This document shows positions 43,558-56,900 of a stretch of 64,000 nucleotides of DNA, in pieces; position 1 is the first letter of the stretch, and each line of letters opens with the position of its first letter. Source of the stretch: Corinectria fuckeliana. Its lineage: Eukaryota; Ascomycota; Sordariomycetes; Hypocreales; Nectriaceae. Both the position numbers and the translations under genes were made by a program. The notes beneath the pieces are model-generated. The model was not told the DNA's origin. It saw only the letters and a program-made list of their open reading frames with translations, and did not search any database. The stretch is from the NCBI GenBank assembly GCA_019137255.1, contig WPDH01000033.1:372001-436000 (forward strand). Reading direction: 5' to 3'.

Positions 43558-45189
43558 TGTGCTGGCGACCCTTGTAAGATGATTGGTTCGCGGTGCGGAG
43601 GTCCAAGGAGGGAACGTCAAGTATGCTTAAGCTTGGGGCTTACACGGCAGCAAGAAGCAGCACAGCACACAAAGAACAGAACAATCCCGACAGAAACTGT
43701 TGTCACCGAGAAATCCTCGGACCGCGACGCGGACGGGCAGCAGCTGGCAGGCCAACTTATAGGAAATCTCCCGCGCAGAGCCAAACAGCCAGCTATCAAG
43801 CCCCAAAGCCCAAGGCAGATTTCCACCCATCCATGCCTGGACGCTTTTGGCGCCACGGCGGACAGCTGGCGTTAGCGTCTCAGCCGCACCGGCGCCGTGG
43901 CCACTGAGACGGCCCCCGTGGGTGGCCGCGGTGGGGACGGTACCAAGCGAGGCGCCGGCTAGGGGGCTAGAAGGCTCCTGAGCCCCCCCTGGGGCGTTGG
44001 AGGAGGGCTTGAGATGGTTTGTTGGGCACATTGTTGTTGCCCGTGGTGCATTGCATACCAGTTGAAGCCTTGTTGCGCCCTTGCGGCTGGGCTGAAGCGA
44101 TGGTGCAGGGGGGGGGGGGCTACCGTCTTGGGCGGGGATGGTGTAGGCCTACAGGTAATGCTGGGGATTGCTGCTTGGCTGGCAACCCCCTTGCCTACTT
44201 GGCTCGGCAGACCGGCATCGATAGAGCGAGTTGCAGGTCTCGAGAAAGAAAAAAAAGGAAAACCAGAGAGACAGAGGAAGAGAGAGAGACAGACAGAGAG
44301 TCCTGTTTGTTCGCTGCCCGGCTCGCTGTCTCAACTCTGAAGGATCGATCTGTCGGAGTTTCTCATTTCCCATCTCCCCGCTGCCACATACCAGTGGGGA
44401 TGTCACCCGGCGGAACACACTCCAGATCTTGGTCATGTCGTGCATCGCGGGACACGGCAGGATTTCGAGCCGAGATCCACAGGCAATATCGAGTACATAC
44501 AGTAGTTAATCGGACTGCCGGAATTGCCAACGGCAATGGGCGTTACGGGGCGCTGGGCTGGAGGACCTCGTCGCAGCAATTATATCCACCGCACCGCTCA
44601 TTGGACAGCCGGGCCATGTACGAATAGGGATGGAGGCTGGAAAGAAAGCCTGCTGCACTCCGCTGCAAGTCTCCGGAACTAGACTAGCAGGCAAGGCTTT
44701 ATCTACCTGCATCACGTATCGCTTGTCGTACAAAATACTTCGTACTGCAACTTGTCCGACGCTTCGAGGTTTGGCTTCCAGGTTCCGCGTACTGAAACAT
44801 ACTATCGTCTATCGAGGCACCACCATGTCTGAGCCCTACCGGATATGGACATGGCATACGATGTTTGGCTGCAGACTGCAGACTGCAGACTGCAATTGTG
44901 ACATGACTTCTGTCTCGACTCTGGTCCTCCGTGCCGCCGTCAATTTCAACGGTATCAACTGTCAAGCCTCGTTTCAACCTTGTTGCCACTGGCCCAGTCG
45001 CCCTCGAGGTCGAGCGCCTCTTGTTAGGTCCTGCCACACGACCCGACATTTTCATCTCCCTTGTGCTTCAGTCATTTCGTGATTGATCATGACCACGTCT
45101 AACGCCGCCTCCCACTTGCCGCCAGGTGACTGTTCCTAGTTCACCGGTCTGCCGGAATCGCCGTTTCTCATCGTCCGCCTGCTAAATTA
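43558..45189. other. Intergenic, no gene found
   Basis: MARVEL-gene promoter on the left and 3' flank of xylitol dehydrogenase on the right. Contains a 12-nt G run at 44108-44119, a GA-rich tract (44240-44300) and a triple GCAGACT repeat (44872-44895). Confidence 0.55.
44108..44119. repeat. Poly-G run (12 nt)
   Basis: Uninterrupted G12 on the plus strand. Length may be affected by sequencing error. Confidence 0.7.
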
Positions 45190-46332
45190 TCACGACTCGT
45201 TGGGGCCCGCAATAAGGACCTTGATCGCCTCGCCCCCCTTGACCTTCTTGAATGCCTCCTCGGCCTCCTTGAATCCGACAACACCGGTGATGAGCTTCTT
45301 GACGTCGACCTTGCCGCTAGCCACGAGCTCGACCGCCAGAGGATAATCGCCAGGGCCGTATCGGAACGAGCCGCTGACAGTCAATTCCTTGATGCACATG
45401 GCCATAATGGGGAAAGTGATATCCGACTTGCCCATGCCGCCCTGCACGTAGTTGCCACCGACCTTGACCACGTGGATGCTGGTTTGGATCGAGGGCTCAG
45501 CGCCGCTGGCGTCGATGACGATGTCGGCACCATCCGGAAGCTCGGCGTGGTCGAGCAGCGCCTTTGCATTCTCCTCGGGAGAGACGCGCTGTGAGGTGTA
45601 GATGTGTGTCGAGGCAAAGTTCTTGGCGAATTCAAGCTTGGACTGGACAATGTCGACGCTGACGATCTTGGTGGCGCCGTAGGCCTTGGCAACGGCAGCG
45701 CAAAGAAGACCGACGGGGCCGGCACCCATGACGACTACCGAGTTTCCAGGCTTCACGTTGGCCTGCTTGACGATGTGGACGGCGACGGCCAGGGGCTCAA
45801 TCAGAGCACCCTCCTTCTGGGACACATTGTCGGGCAGCTTGAAGCAGAAGTCGGAGGGGGCGACCCAGTATCCAGCCAGAGTACCGTCGTAAGGCGGGGT
45901 GGCAGCGAAGACCATGTCCGGGCAAAGGTTGTACTTGCCGGCAGTGCAGTTTGTGCATCGTCGGCACGGGTATCCAGGCTCGAGGGCAACACGGTCGCCG
46001 ACCTTCAAGTGGGTGACGCCCTTGCCGACCTCGACGATAGTGCCAGCCGACTCATGGCCAAGGACCATAGGATCCTTGACGACGAAACTGCCAATGGCAC
46101 CGTGAACCCAGTAGTGGACATCAGAGCCGCAGATGCCGGTATAGTTGATGGCGACAAGGACGTCGTTAGGGGTCTTGAGGGTAGGTTTGGGACGCTCCTC
46201 GAAGGAGACGTCACCGGGCTTGTTGAGGATGAAGGACAGGTTCTACAAGAGCGGCGGTGGTCAGCAATAGGGAAGGGTGCCTGAGTGGGGTGACGAATTG
46301 GATTTGTGAGGTGTTGAACATACGCTGGCCAT
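45190..46332 (-). CDS. xdh1: D-xylulose reductase / xylitol dehydrogenase (zinc MDR family)
   Basis: NAD+-dependent oxidation of xylitol to D-xylulose in the fungal pentose pathway, cytosolic. Exons 46332-46324 (MAS) and 46242-45190 give 353 residues; donor GTATGT, acceptor TTGTAG. Diagnostic blocks: NLSFILNKPGDVSFEERPKP, catalytic-zinc motifs GICGSDVHYWVHG and GHESAGTIVEVG, and the structural-zinc cluster EPGYPCRRCTNCTAGKYNLC (C-x2-C-x2-C-x7-C). These are followed by DMVFAATPPYDGTLAGYW and the Rossmann motif VVVMGAGPVGLLCAAVAKAY with acidic VDI at the end of beta-2, indicating NAD rather than NADP. The C-terminus is FKKVKGGEAIKVLIAGPNES. The sequence is closer to xylitol dehydrogenases than to L-arabinitol 4-dehydrogenases (RYANTWPR-type motifs absent), judged from memory of these families. 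A minimal GGCTAA hexamer (XYR1-like) is ~770 bp upstream but is not enough to claim regulation. Confidence 0.92.
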
Positions 46333-48869
46333 TGTTGCTTTTGAAATGGTTGTGAGATCGGCAGCTTGGTGAGCACAGAAAGAGGTGAAGGAGGGATTGT
46401 GGCCTGGTTTTGTATCCCGCTTTATGTACTGCCGATTTCGGTGGGTATCGTGAGGCTTGAAGAGGGTCCTACCTAGCCAAGTGTTGAGAGACGGGGGGTT
46501 ATCGTGACGTGCGGCAGTGTGGGTGTGGTCTGGTGAGCTTGTTGTCGGTGGGAGGATGTGGACCTTGTCCTTCTTATATCGATGCAACGTGATGTGATGG
46601 ATGGCGGGGTTTCTGTCGAGAGTTTTCAACCCCGGGTCCATCCGGCCGGGGAAACCTGCTGATGAAGGCGACGACTTCCGCTCAAATAGAACGACGAGAT
46701 GAACTGATGAGGGCAGCCATGACGATGCAACCACCACATGCCGCCCTCCCGCGACGCTCGATGTTTTCGCACACCCCCACGACACCACGACGTAGACCCC
46801 GCGATGGAGATGGAACACCGGCCAAGGGGAGCTTGCACCAATCAGCAGAGAGCTGGGAGAGACTCGCTGCTGCAAGACTCGACCGAGGAGCTGGCAGACC
46901 CCACCAGAGCACCACGCCAGTTGTCCCAGAGGGCGGCTTGAGCACACACATCTTCCTCTGTCAATCCATGGGACATCGAGGGGCACCAGTTCCGCCCCCG
47001 CAAGTGCCGCGCTACGGACGTCGGCGCCGACATTGGCATTCGGTGACGGGAGCGCTTGAATCGAAGAGCGGGTTCTCGTTTCCTTGGTGGGACGGCGGAT
47101 TTAGCCAGCCATTTTACCCGCTCCAATGATGAAGCTCTGGGGGATGCACTGCGACAGGTTCCGGCCGTCGGTGAGCCGCAGCGTGACGGTTTTTTGCCAT
47201 TGCTGAAACAACAGTCAAGTTGTTAAGGTGTGGGTTTTCCCGTGTAATAAGTGCGTGCTTGTCTGCTCGAGTCTTGTGTCCGAAATCTCGTGTTGCCAGG
47301 CGGTGTTGCGTAAAGGCGAGGGTCAAGGCTCTGCTGGATTGGTGTGGGGGAACAAGCCTGATGCCTGATGCCTGATGCCTGATGCCTCGCCTATCTCCCG
47401 GCCCGGAACCTGCAAGGAAGAGCTCTCGGGCTATGAGGCGAGGTACACTATCAGTCCATTCCGCGTGAAAGGGAGAAAGACCGCAGATGCTTATTATTTA
47501 TAATGCGGCGATGTGATCTTGCGTACTGTCAGCTCTAGAGGATCCGGCGCGGGGGGAGATGGCAGCTTCCACGCCGGGGCGGGTGCGGGTGCTGCTTTAG
47601 CGGGACCGGCGCTGAGCAGTGAGGCTTCATGGGGATGTCACCCATTGAAGCATCTACTAAGCACCCGATGGAACAAAGAGAGGAAGGTCCATAACTTGGA
47701 GCCTTGATGGCTCTCGATCTTCATTCCCTCCGAAAGCGTGGAAGATCGTATCTTGGGCACACTCGATGACTGGCGCTGTACCAAGTCACGACGAAGAACT
47801 GACCGCTACAGCCGGCAACTTCACTTGCATCTTCCGGTTCTGATGAAGGGACGAAGGGTGCGTGCTCTGGCGTTCGCTGCATTCGGTCTTAGTTGATGCA
47901 GAAAAGTCGCCCGTGTTTCGATGTTGGTCGACACGCCGTGGCGTTCGGGTCATCGGGGAAACGAACAACTTCCATGGGCCAACAATGGGCTTACATCCAT
48001 CGTACGTGCAGGACGGCTCTCGTCTCATCTCAGATGTTTCTCTTATACAGTGCATCTGTCATGCACCGGGTAGAAACGCTGTCTCATCCCTAGCCGCATT
48101 TATCTGCAAACACGCACATGCTCTGCATTCGAGCTGTGGCGCGAAGGTCGAGGCAACATCGGTAGTGCCCTCGCCATGGCCAAAAGAGATCGTCCCACTG
48201 CTAGCGCATTAAGGGCTTGCCCGTGTACGTGGGGAGCACCGAAAACGATGCGTCGGCGGTACGGTTGATGATGTCCTAGTCCTTGTTGTTGCTGATGGCT
48301 TCGATGCCGTGGTATACGTCCATGTAGCCAAAGATGGTCAGGGCCTCGGCGATGGTTGGCCGTGTTCTGGACGAATGCTGCCTGGGTTTGCTTTTCCTTG
48401 AAGCGATGACAGGCAGAAACGGAATCCGGCGGCGCCAAGACACGGACTGTAGGTTAAGAAACGGGGCCAGAATTGCCCTACACTCAAACCGCAAATCAAG
48501 ATACCCAGAAATGGCTTTATTCAATGTCATATTAGATGGGGAGAAGTAACGTAAATCAGGTAACAGAAAAGGCAATAGCTTAGTCTAAAACCAGCCAAGT
48601 TCCCTCTGACTTTGGTCAATGCTCACAAACAGTCCCATAACCTTGACATCGATCCTTCAAACCCTTATAAGCCACAGGGTTATATAATGATCTCTCTATG
48701 TCCTCCCAGAAGTAAAGTGATCCATCACCATCTACCTAGCGAAGCCAATCATCCCTATCACCATCATCATCAAATCATCTCCATCTTCACAAATATAAAC
48801 AACACAAGAACCCCAGGAGAATCAAGAGGGCCATCGCACGCGTCCCAAAAGCAGGCACAATCTCTCCAA
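46333..48869. other. Long intergenic region, no intact gene
   Basis: Xylitol-dehydrogenase promoter on the left. Contains a tandem heptamer array at 47356-47387. A minus-strand stretch near 48200-48575 keeps one frame across two stop codons but is not recognised. Confidence 0.5.
47356..47387. repeat. Tandem 7-bp repeat (GCCTGAT)4.6
   Basis: Four perfect copies plus GCCT. Intergenic minisatellite about 1 kb upstream of the xylitol dehydrogenase gene. Confidence 0.9.
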
Positions 48870-49560
48870 ATGAAGCCAATCCACACGGCAAGCTGGGTTT
48901 CCTTGCCGGCGGAAATACGCTCAATGATCCTGGAGTTGCTGGTACTGCAAAACCGGCGCTTGTCTTCTTTTGCATCAGTTTGCAAAGAATGGCAGTCTTC
49001 CATGGAGGCAAAGACATTCAGTCGACTGGAGCTGCAAATACCATGCCTAGACCATTTCGAGCATTCGGTTAGCCCTCGAAGAGGGCTTGTAAAGCACGTC
49101 TGCCTGGGATTGGAACTCCGGAAACACACCTGTCGGCTCTGCGAGCAACGACACTGTCAGTCGAGCGATCTCGAGGCTTTTCCGCATTTTGAGCTCCTGG
49201 GGCCCAGTCGGCGATGGTCTAACACTCGAGTTCGGCACACATCGCACAGGCAGTTCGGATCGTTGCTTTCGCGGAGTCCGCGTCAAGGAATGGGATGTTC
49301 CTTTCGGGACCGAAGACCATTTGATGGAGATCGAAGCTAATATGTGTCGTAAAAAGCCCGGTTAGGCGGACGGGGATCATTTTAGAAGTGCCTACGAGGA
49401 TGACTGTTTGACTTTCCAAGAAGAACTCTGCGAAGTCTATGCAGTCACGAGAGTTGTACTACATCGATATTCTCGCCCTCGATTTTTGCCCAGGACTTTG
49501 AGACTTGTTTTCGACAAGCTTCCTCAGCTAGAATCTCGAACGATGAGATTTAGTCTGTTG
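48870..49560 (+). pseudogene. Decayed F-box protein gene
   Basis: Starts at the ATG of MKPIHTASWVSLPAEIRSMI. The F-box (LPAEIRSMILELLVLQNRRL, SSFASVCKEWQSSMEAKTFS) and the next block (RRGLVKHVCLGLELRKHTCRLC) are intact in one frame. The continuation expected in fungal paralogs (NDTVSRAISRLFRILSSWGP, VGDGLTLEFGTH, VKEWDVPFG) appears only in another frame from about 49146. A TAG follows at about 49345-49347. Then, in the same frame, comes the conserved end (CEVYAVTRVVLHRYSRPRFL, RLVFDKLPQLES). So there is one frameshift, with a likely small deletion after the CxxC, and one nonsense codon. F-box proteins are substrate adaptors of SCF ubiquitin ligases; this class is large and fast-turning-over in Sordariomycetes. 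A much shorter product ending near 49340 could still be made. Confidence 0.75.
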
Positions 49561-50778
49561 TCAAGTATATTTACAGTGATAAGATATTGCGGCATACCTG
49601 TCGGAGTTGGCATTTCGTCGAAGCCTGTCGGTCGACAAGGACTTGGAACCATCTAACTTCTCAAGTCCTAGAATCGCGTCTGATATCTAGGAATGTAGAC
49701 CGCTAGGAGATCTTCGATTTGTTGCAAAGTACTGGGATAAAATGCGCAAGCATTAATAAGTTAAGTTGATATATGGTGTAAGTGGTTTTCCGTCTAATAC
49801 ACGTCGACTTCTTCATCAAACTACCCGTAATACTTTCTCTTAGATACTCTCGGTGGTAATTATACTACGTAGTCGGAGTAAGGCTTGCTGAGTCTAAATG
49901 TATACGCATGTCGGTTGTTGAGGTTTAGAATGTTCATTAGGTACTCTTACCACGCCCGTGGGAACTTGGTACTGGCGTCCCCTTTCTCCGTCTGAGATGT
50001 GTCATATCGGCCCTGTTGCCTATCACAGAACCCCAACTCAATTCATATCAAACAAATTCCTAACATGTTGACAAACCAGTCTCAAGATTAGGGGTCTGAG
50101 CAAGGAGACAAATGCGAACCCGTGGGAGCTAGCCCTCTGTACGCAAGAAACTTTGTGACCCCCGCCGCATAAGTGAAAGCATAAGCGCAAATCGCTCTGC
50201 AAGGCGCCGGGCGCACCCTATTATCCTATGTGTGAGAACTACGTGCGCTTAGCCATCGCAGGAAATGGGGGCCTTGACGCATGTCGCTCCATGACGGGGG
50301 GCTCTAACTACAAAACAGCCGAATCCTCCATCTATTCGCTGGGTTGATAGATCAAGTAATGGGACATATTCCGTCATAGGTAGACCTAGAACGAAATGTA
50401 GACCGCTTTGAGAGCTCTCTAGCGTCTGATTGACTTGAATCAAGTCTTGAAGGATACAATCGAGGATGAGCAGCTGGCTTGTGCATTCTTAGGTAAGGTG
50501 TTCTACGGTCATTGATCACGACTGTGCGTAGCTGGGCCATCCAGAGGGCTAAAATTAAGGCTATTCCATGGTATAACTACTTAGACACTTTCGATGTGAA
50601 GCTACTAATATTATCATTCTTATGGGGCTTTCCGCCACGCTCATGGTAACCTATCCTCCATCCTTGACTCAAAATCTTACTATTAGAACTAGACCTCAAC
50701 AGCACTTCAGGTTCTATTCAACTCCTTTGCAGCCTACGGCACTTGGCCGCGTGTAGCATCATCCCCTACCCATTGTAT
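49561..50778. other. Intergenic, no gene found
   Basis: AT-rich stretch at about 49680-50100, then the 3' flank of the antiporter gene. No element recognised. Confidence 0.5.
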
Positions 50779-52645
50779 TCATACTCTTTCCTTCATCTCA
50801 ACCTCTCCGTTCATGGACTCGGCATCTTTGTTTGACAACCTACTCCCACGCCGAGAGCTCTCAACACTCGGCAAGTCAACCTGTTCAATCGGACGACTAA
50901 ACCGGTTATACGCGATCAGCGTGTCGCGACCCGTCATCGTAGCGTTGGCCGGAAGGGCTTCTCGAAAGGATGAGCACCACATCTCGATGGCGTCGTCGTG
51001 GATGGGCTTCACCCCGAGATACCTGTACATGACGTCCAATGCAGGGATTGACAAGCCGTGGACCACAATGGAAAAGAAAACTAGCCAGTATACCACTGGC
51101 TCCAAGGTCTGCACCAAATGCGTTTCCTCCTCATCTCCGTCACCAACATCGGGAAATAATCGCCGCGTATATTCCACGTAAAAGACAGCGCCCGCTCCTA
51201 TAGGGCCAAAATAGCCCATAAAAAGGGCCTGCTTGTAGTTTGCGCATACAGGCCTCATGAGCTTGTATGCGACAAGAACAGCAGGGATCCGACGGAAGAG
51301 CAAGACCATTATGCCTAGGATAAGAAGCCGCGGAATAGTGACGCCAGTGCCGACCGGGTCGTGGAACTTGGACCAGGGCAGGATAGTCCCAATATAGCAA
51401 AAGCCACCGAAATTGAGAAGCATGGTGACAACCTGGTTGACTTCGTCGTGACGTCGTTCGGTTTCCTTGAGATAGTGGCCGTCCCAGTTGAGCGCGCAGC
51501 CAGCCACGAAACAAGCCAAGGAGTCGTCGGTTCCCATGATGCCACAGGTGCCCACGAGGAACATCCCGAGAGCGGACGGAAAGAGGAAGTAAGATTCGTT
51601 GTCAACCCATTTCCTAGACTATCATCAGCTGAGTCCAGTGGTGGCCAGTGCGAAACTTACCTCTCGAGGCAAAAGCGAATAGTCTTGCAGGACGCGTATC
51701 CGACTACAGTACCATATACGACCGACAACAGGATCATATAGAGCCAAGTCTCCAAGAACCACTCCCTGAGGGCCACGCCGATACCGCCGCCCAACCTTCC
51801 AACGTTCTCAGACCCGAGGAGCTCATGCTCCGTAGATACGCCACCGTCCTCTCTCCTATCATGGGCGTGTCGCATCATATAGACCGCAATCATTAGAAAA
51901 GGGAACCCAAATCCATCATTGGCGCCAGCCTCTGAAGAGATGATCTCCCTCAACGGCCGGGGTACAAACATATCAGCAAAAGGGCCCTTTGCGATGGCCT
52001 GCGATAGAACGGGATCGGTGCAAGTAACGCATGACGCGATGACGAGGGCCGGAAGCAGCGTCATCTTGGGTGTAACTGCCAGCACGCAGAGCGTAGTAGA
52101 AAGCCACATCATCGTCATGATGGGAAGCAAACACATCGCCATCTCTTTCCATCGTAACCAGAGGTAGCGGGCTGGGAGTTGATAGCCTGCAATGACCAAC
52201 TGAAGGCTTATCATGACCCGCGTCACGCCCTGCGAGAATCAGCACCAGTACTGGTCACAATTGCGTGGCTCGTAATTCACAAAAGACTTTGTATCGAAGA
52301 AACGTACCAAGGTGATGTCGTGGGTCTGGTCCTTTCCGTTTCCCCATTTTCCGCTGTCAATGAACTTTGCAGCAACAGGTCCAAGAATGATACCTATCAC
52401 GACGGCCGGGACTATACAGGGATACTACGTCAGGAATTATCTGCAGCGCGTAGGAACCATGTCAGACTTACGAGCCAGTCCCAGGTACCAGACCTGCTTG
52501 ATATTGACTGAGATGATGCCACAGAGGACAAGAAAGCCGCCTGCGAGTGTGTAAGTCAGTCTTGGCGGTTTACGTCTATTCCATCGTGCCACATACCTAG
52601 CGCCGCGAGGACGACATTGAGATCGCTTATATCGAAAGAAGGCAT
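50779..52645 (-). CDS. nha1: Na+/H+ antiporter, NHA1/SOD2 type
   Basis: Plasma-membrane exporter of Na+ (and often K+) in exchange for H+. Five exons (52645-52597, 52540-52472, 52411-52308, 52229-51661, 51613-50779) give 541 residues, about 12 membrane segments. The start MPSFDISDLNVVLAALGGFL is typical. Conserved blocks: IKQVWYLGLALPAVVIGIIL, VTRVMISLQLVIAGYQLPAR, the ion-binding region CVTCTDPVLSQAIAKGPFAD, the hallmark REIISSEAGANDGFGFPFLM, GTDDSLACFVAGCALNWDGH, and MGYFGPIGAGAVFYVEYTRR with the invariant GPIG turn. The C-terminal cytosolic tail is short (~100 residues, ending EVEMKERV) compared with yeast Nha1 (~550-residue tail), closer to fission-yeast Sod2. All introns are 47-78 nt. 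The next gene upstream on the same strand is an ENA-type Na+ ATPase. Confidence 0.93.
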
Positions 52646-53941
52646 CCCAATATCACTGCCAAAAGGGGGCTAGAGATGAAGTTGCCGAGGGAAAGGTCCA
52701 GACCGACTCGGGGACCAGAACCAGAACAGACTAGACTATGGAGAGTAGATATAGGAAGAGTCTCCGAGTGCCAATGCCGTCTAAGTCCTCCCTTACGCTA
52801 ATCTTAATCTCCATTGTACGTCACACCCGTCGCGAATCCGGGTCCTTGGAGGCAAGACACGGAGTGGCACAGATAAGCAATGGCAAGAGTACATATAAAG
52901 ATGAGTGCCGCTAGCCGAGTAACGGAATGGGTACGACTTGAGAGAGAATAGAACGACCTCCTCCGCAAGCTCGCAACGTGTCTCGATTGCGGATGGCCGA
53001 CGCCGTCGACGGACAGCCGTGATAATGTTGCCGTTGTACACGGCACCGCGTTCCCGGCCGGTCCGAATTGGGACGTATGTGGCCCCATCAAACCACCAAT
53101 TGTGGGAGACACTTCTTGTTAGGATTCGGGATGATGTGCGGTTTCAGACTGCGATAAGGACCCTTTGCTTATTATTGTCTCTTCTCAAGGTGAGTCACTG
53201 GCGGTCGTAATCGGGCCTCGAAAGGACCATGTTTCACTTCTACAGCCAGTCAGGGAAAGCTAGATTTCTATCGAGAATTAGTAATATTGTACCTGGCTTC
53301 AAAATTAAGTCAACAGCGTTAAACAGCGTCGGCATGGTTGAGTTCTCTATGTAGCCATGGCTTGTTCTTCAGACTTTTGAGGTTCTGGTCAATTACACTA
53401 CACAGCTAATCACAATGAGCTATCTAGTCTCACCCCTACTAATAACTAGACTTATCACTGCGAAACATCAGTCCGAATGTCTCATATGTCCAAATTCTCG
53501 CAGTTCTTTCCTTCATTATACAATTTGCATTTGTGCATCCTTCTTAGAAGGATGACCCAGGGTTGCTCAATGCAGACACTTTTGAGCTGAAACCTCATTA
53601 TGAGCAACAAAGGAAGACCTCTGAGTTCTCTTTCATCTCGTACTCTTTTGCCCATACCCTTTCGCAACAATCGACTCTTCAAGGTCGCTATCTGTCGTCC
53701 TCTGAGGGATGAAACTGTGACACTTTACGGGTATTCCGGCAGAAAATAGTATCGTTTAGCCAAGCTCTTCCTGGCGCCTCCTCCGTCTTCCCGGGCCGTC
53801 TTGTTGTATCTTAGTTCTGCCCCGCACTTTGCACCATCGCAAAGGTGCAACTATAATATTTCATCCGTTCTCCAGCATTGTACCAGAGACTGCCTCGTAC
53901 CTGTACGTATCGCTGCCCTGAGGTTGTCCGTCCCGGGGGGC
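52646..53941. other. Intergenic region between the two sodium transporter genes
   Basis: Contains the antiporter promoter and the 3' flank of the ENA ATPase. Pyrimidine/AT-rich at 53230-53700. No gene seen. Confidence 0.55.
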
Positions 53942-56900
53942 TCAAGGGTAAGACTTCTTCGGTGCCGCAGCAGCCGGCGGAGGCACCGGGACCTTCTCGA
54001 GGCCGTGGCGAACGCTGACATCACTCGACCCAGGCGAGCTGAGGTATTCGCCAAACACTCGCTGTTCAATGTCCATCTCTTTCCAGCTGACGCCGTTTTC
54101 CCGGCGGGCCTTGATGCGGAAGAAGACGCGCTTCGCCCACTTCCAGAGCTCGACGCCGCCGAAGAACAGGCCAGCACACACGAAGACGATGCCCCATTCC
54201 CAGGAGATGCCCTTGTGCTTGAAGACAACGGTGTTGATGACAGGGATGTAGATGAGTGGAAAGAGGGTCACAAAGCCGAACATGATAGCCCAGAAGAGGA
54301 ACTGGTTGCGCCAAATGTCATGCATCCACTGAGTGAGATACAGCTTAGAGCCCGGCTGCATGCGGAAGAAAGATCGCCGCTTATCGATCATCTCCCAAGC
54401 CAGGAACAGCGAGAACCAGGTAAGACATGCGAATGTAGTGGCACGGGAGCGAAACACGGTATCGCAGTCCTCGCTGTACCGCTCGTTGCAGCCCTCTCCG
54501 AGCTCGCCGTTACCCCAGGCATAGAGGCGCAACAAGAAGGAGCCAAGGCACAGCGCCGCGATCCAAAGACCGTACACGACCATATCGCAGATGAGCTCCA
54601 GAGTGAACACTCCCGTCTCAAGTGGTTGAGGGGGTCGGCTTAGAATGTCTGGCACGGCACGCTCAAAACCGAGACCCATGTCGGGCATGCCGGAGGTGGC
54701 CATGATAATCCACACGATCTGCACAGGGGCCAGAGGGAAAACTGAGAGGCCGGTTCGGTCCTTGAAGACCAGGCCAACAAGGAGGACACATGCCTGGGCG
54801 ACGTTGGTGGCCAGCACGTGAAGGATGAACTTCTGGATGTTGTCAAAGATGCGGCGACCTTCTTCGATAGCAGCAACAATTGAAGCGAAATTATCATCAG
54901 CCAGAACGATGTCAGAGGCGTCCTTGGCAACGTCAGAGCCAGCCTGACCCATGGCAATTCCAACATCAGCACGACGAAGCGAAGGTGAGTCGTTGACGCC
55001 ATCGCCAGTCTGTTCTAGTCAGCGAGCTATTCACTTGTTCAACGGGGCATCTTTCATAAGCGTACCATAGCACAGAACTTCTTCCGGCGGTGCAGAGCCT
55101 CGATCATGCGAACCTTGGTGTTGGGTGCACAGCGGGCAATAACCAGCGGGAGGAATGGCAGTTGATCGACCTGATGATCCGTGAGACCATCGAACTGGGT
55201 GGCAGTCATGACCATGGAAGCGGCGATATCATGTGCAACGAGGTCCATGCGAGTAGGCAGAATCTTGACCTCAACGGCAATGGCCTTGGCAGTCTCAGGG
55301 TGGTCGCCTGTAAGCATGTGCACGGAAATGCCAGCCTCGTGGCACGCTCTAACGGCGGGCGCAGACTCGGGACGGGGAGGGTCGTAAAGACCAACGAGGC
55401 CACGGAAGACAAGGTCGCACTCGACAGTTGTACGGTCGACCTCGTCGCCCTTGTTCAGATCGACGTGGTAGATCTTGGATGCCAGAGCCAAGACACGCAG
55501 ACCCATACCAGCGAACGCCTCCATGTTGCGGAGGATCTCCTCACGGAAGTCGTCCGTGATAGGGGCCTGCTCCTCTGAGTCAGTCGGGCAATAGGTCGAG
55601 CAGGCCCCGATGACACGCTCAACAGCGCCCTTGGTCAAGGCGAAGAGCTTGCCCGAACGGTTGTCCCTCATTATGACGGACATGCGCTTGACATCGGAGT
55701 CGAAAGGCAGTTCGGCGACCTCGCTGTACTGGTTGTGTTCGTCGTGGCTAGTCAGCTTGAGGCGGTTCCAGTCAAAGCGAGAGGCAAAGACTTGGATGGC
55801 AATCTCCGTAGGATCGCCACGCGCATGCCACTCGTCATCCTTCTGGACAATAGTAGCAAGGTTAGCGAGAGACGCGACCTGTAGGAAGCTGGTAAGGCCG
55901 CTGGTGCTCTGGGAAAGCAGGTTGGCGGCCGTGTCAGTGGTGCCGCAAGCATCACCGCCCTGCTTGAAAGAGATCTGGTGCGGCTGGCGGGGGTCGTATC
56001 GAATGTCACCAACGGTAGGGTCGAAGGGAGAGGACGAGTTCTCGATCGTGTAAGTCCCCTTGCCAGGCATCCAGGCGCCACGGACCACCATCTTCCCCTG
56101 CGTCAGAGTGCCGGTCTTGTCGGAGCAGATGTCGGTGACTGCGCCCAGAGCCTCGAGGGACTTCAGGTTCCGGACAATGACGTTGCGCTCCACCATTCGC
56201 TTTGTGCCGGCAGCCATGGTGATGGTCAAGACGACGACCAAGCTGGCCGGGATCATAGAAAGACCAGTGGCCACAGCATAGATGATGACCTCTTGGTGGG
56301 AGTCGAAGTCGTTGGCCGCGAGCACGATAATCGCACAAACCACGGCAACACCGAACAGCAGGATTGCCAGCCGAGAAAGCTTCTTCTGGAGAGGAGTTCC
56401 CACGTTGACGCCCAGGAAGCGGCCAATGGCATCAGTGAGGGTCAACGTGTAGGCCTCGAGATATCGGTGGGGCTTGGCCGAGCCATCATCCTTGCGCTTG
56501 ACAGGACGGACCTTGCTGTCCTTCTTTCGGAGGGCATTTGCAATAGCACCAATCTCTGTGCAGACACCGGTGGCGAAAACGATACCCTTGGCACGACCCT
56601 TGGTAACAGTGGAAGAGCTGTAGGCAACGTTGAGACGGTCACCAGGACCGGTGTTGTCTTCGAAAACTGCGTCCTCGTTCTTCCTGACCGGCAGAGACTC
56701 TCCAGTCAGCATCGCTTCGTCGGTTTCGAAGTTGACGGCCTCAATAAGTCTAAACGAGTCAGTTTCGTGTACTACACACCGGACAGTAGACTGTGCTGCT
56801 AACCTAACATCGGCTGGGATTGTGTCACCGACCTTGATTTCCACAAGGTCACCAGGCACGATCTGGACTGAGGGGACGACCTTGGAGTCGCCACTGCGGA

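Noticed and set aside
47101..47106. GGCTAA (minus strand) upstream of xylitol dehydrogenase as a XYR1 site
   Set aside because: A single hexamer is expected by chance; no inverted pair was found.
48200..48575. Minus-strand stretch with IAEALTIFGYMDVYHGIEAI that continues in the same frame past two stop codons
   Set aside because: It looks like a decayed coding piece, but I cannot tie it to any family, so it is not called as a pseudogene.
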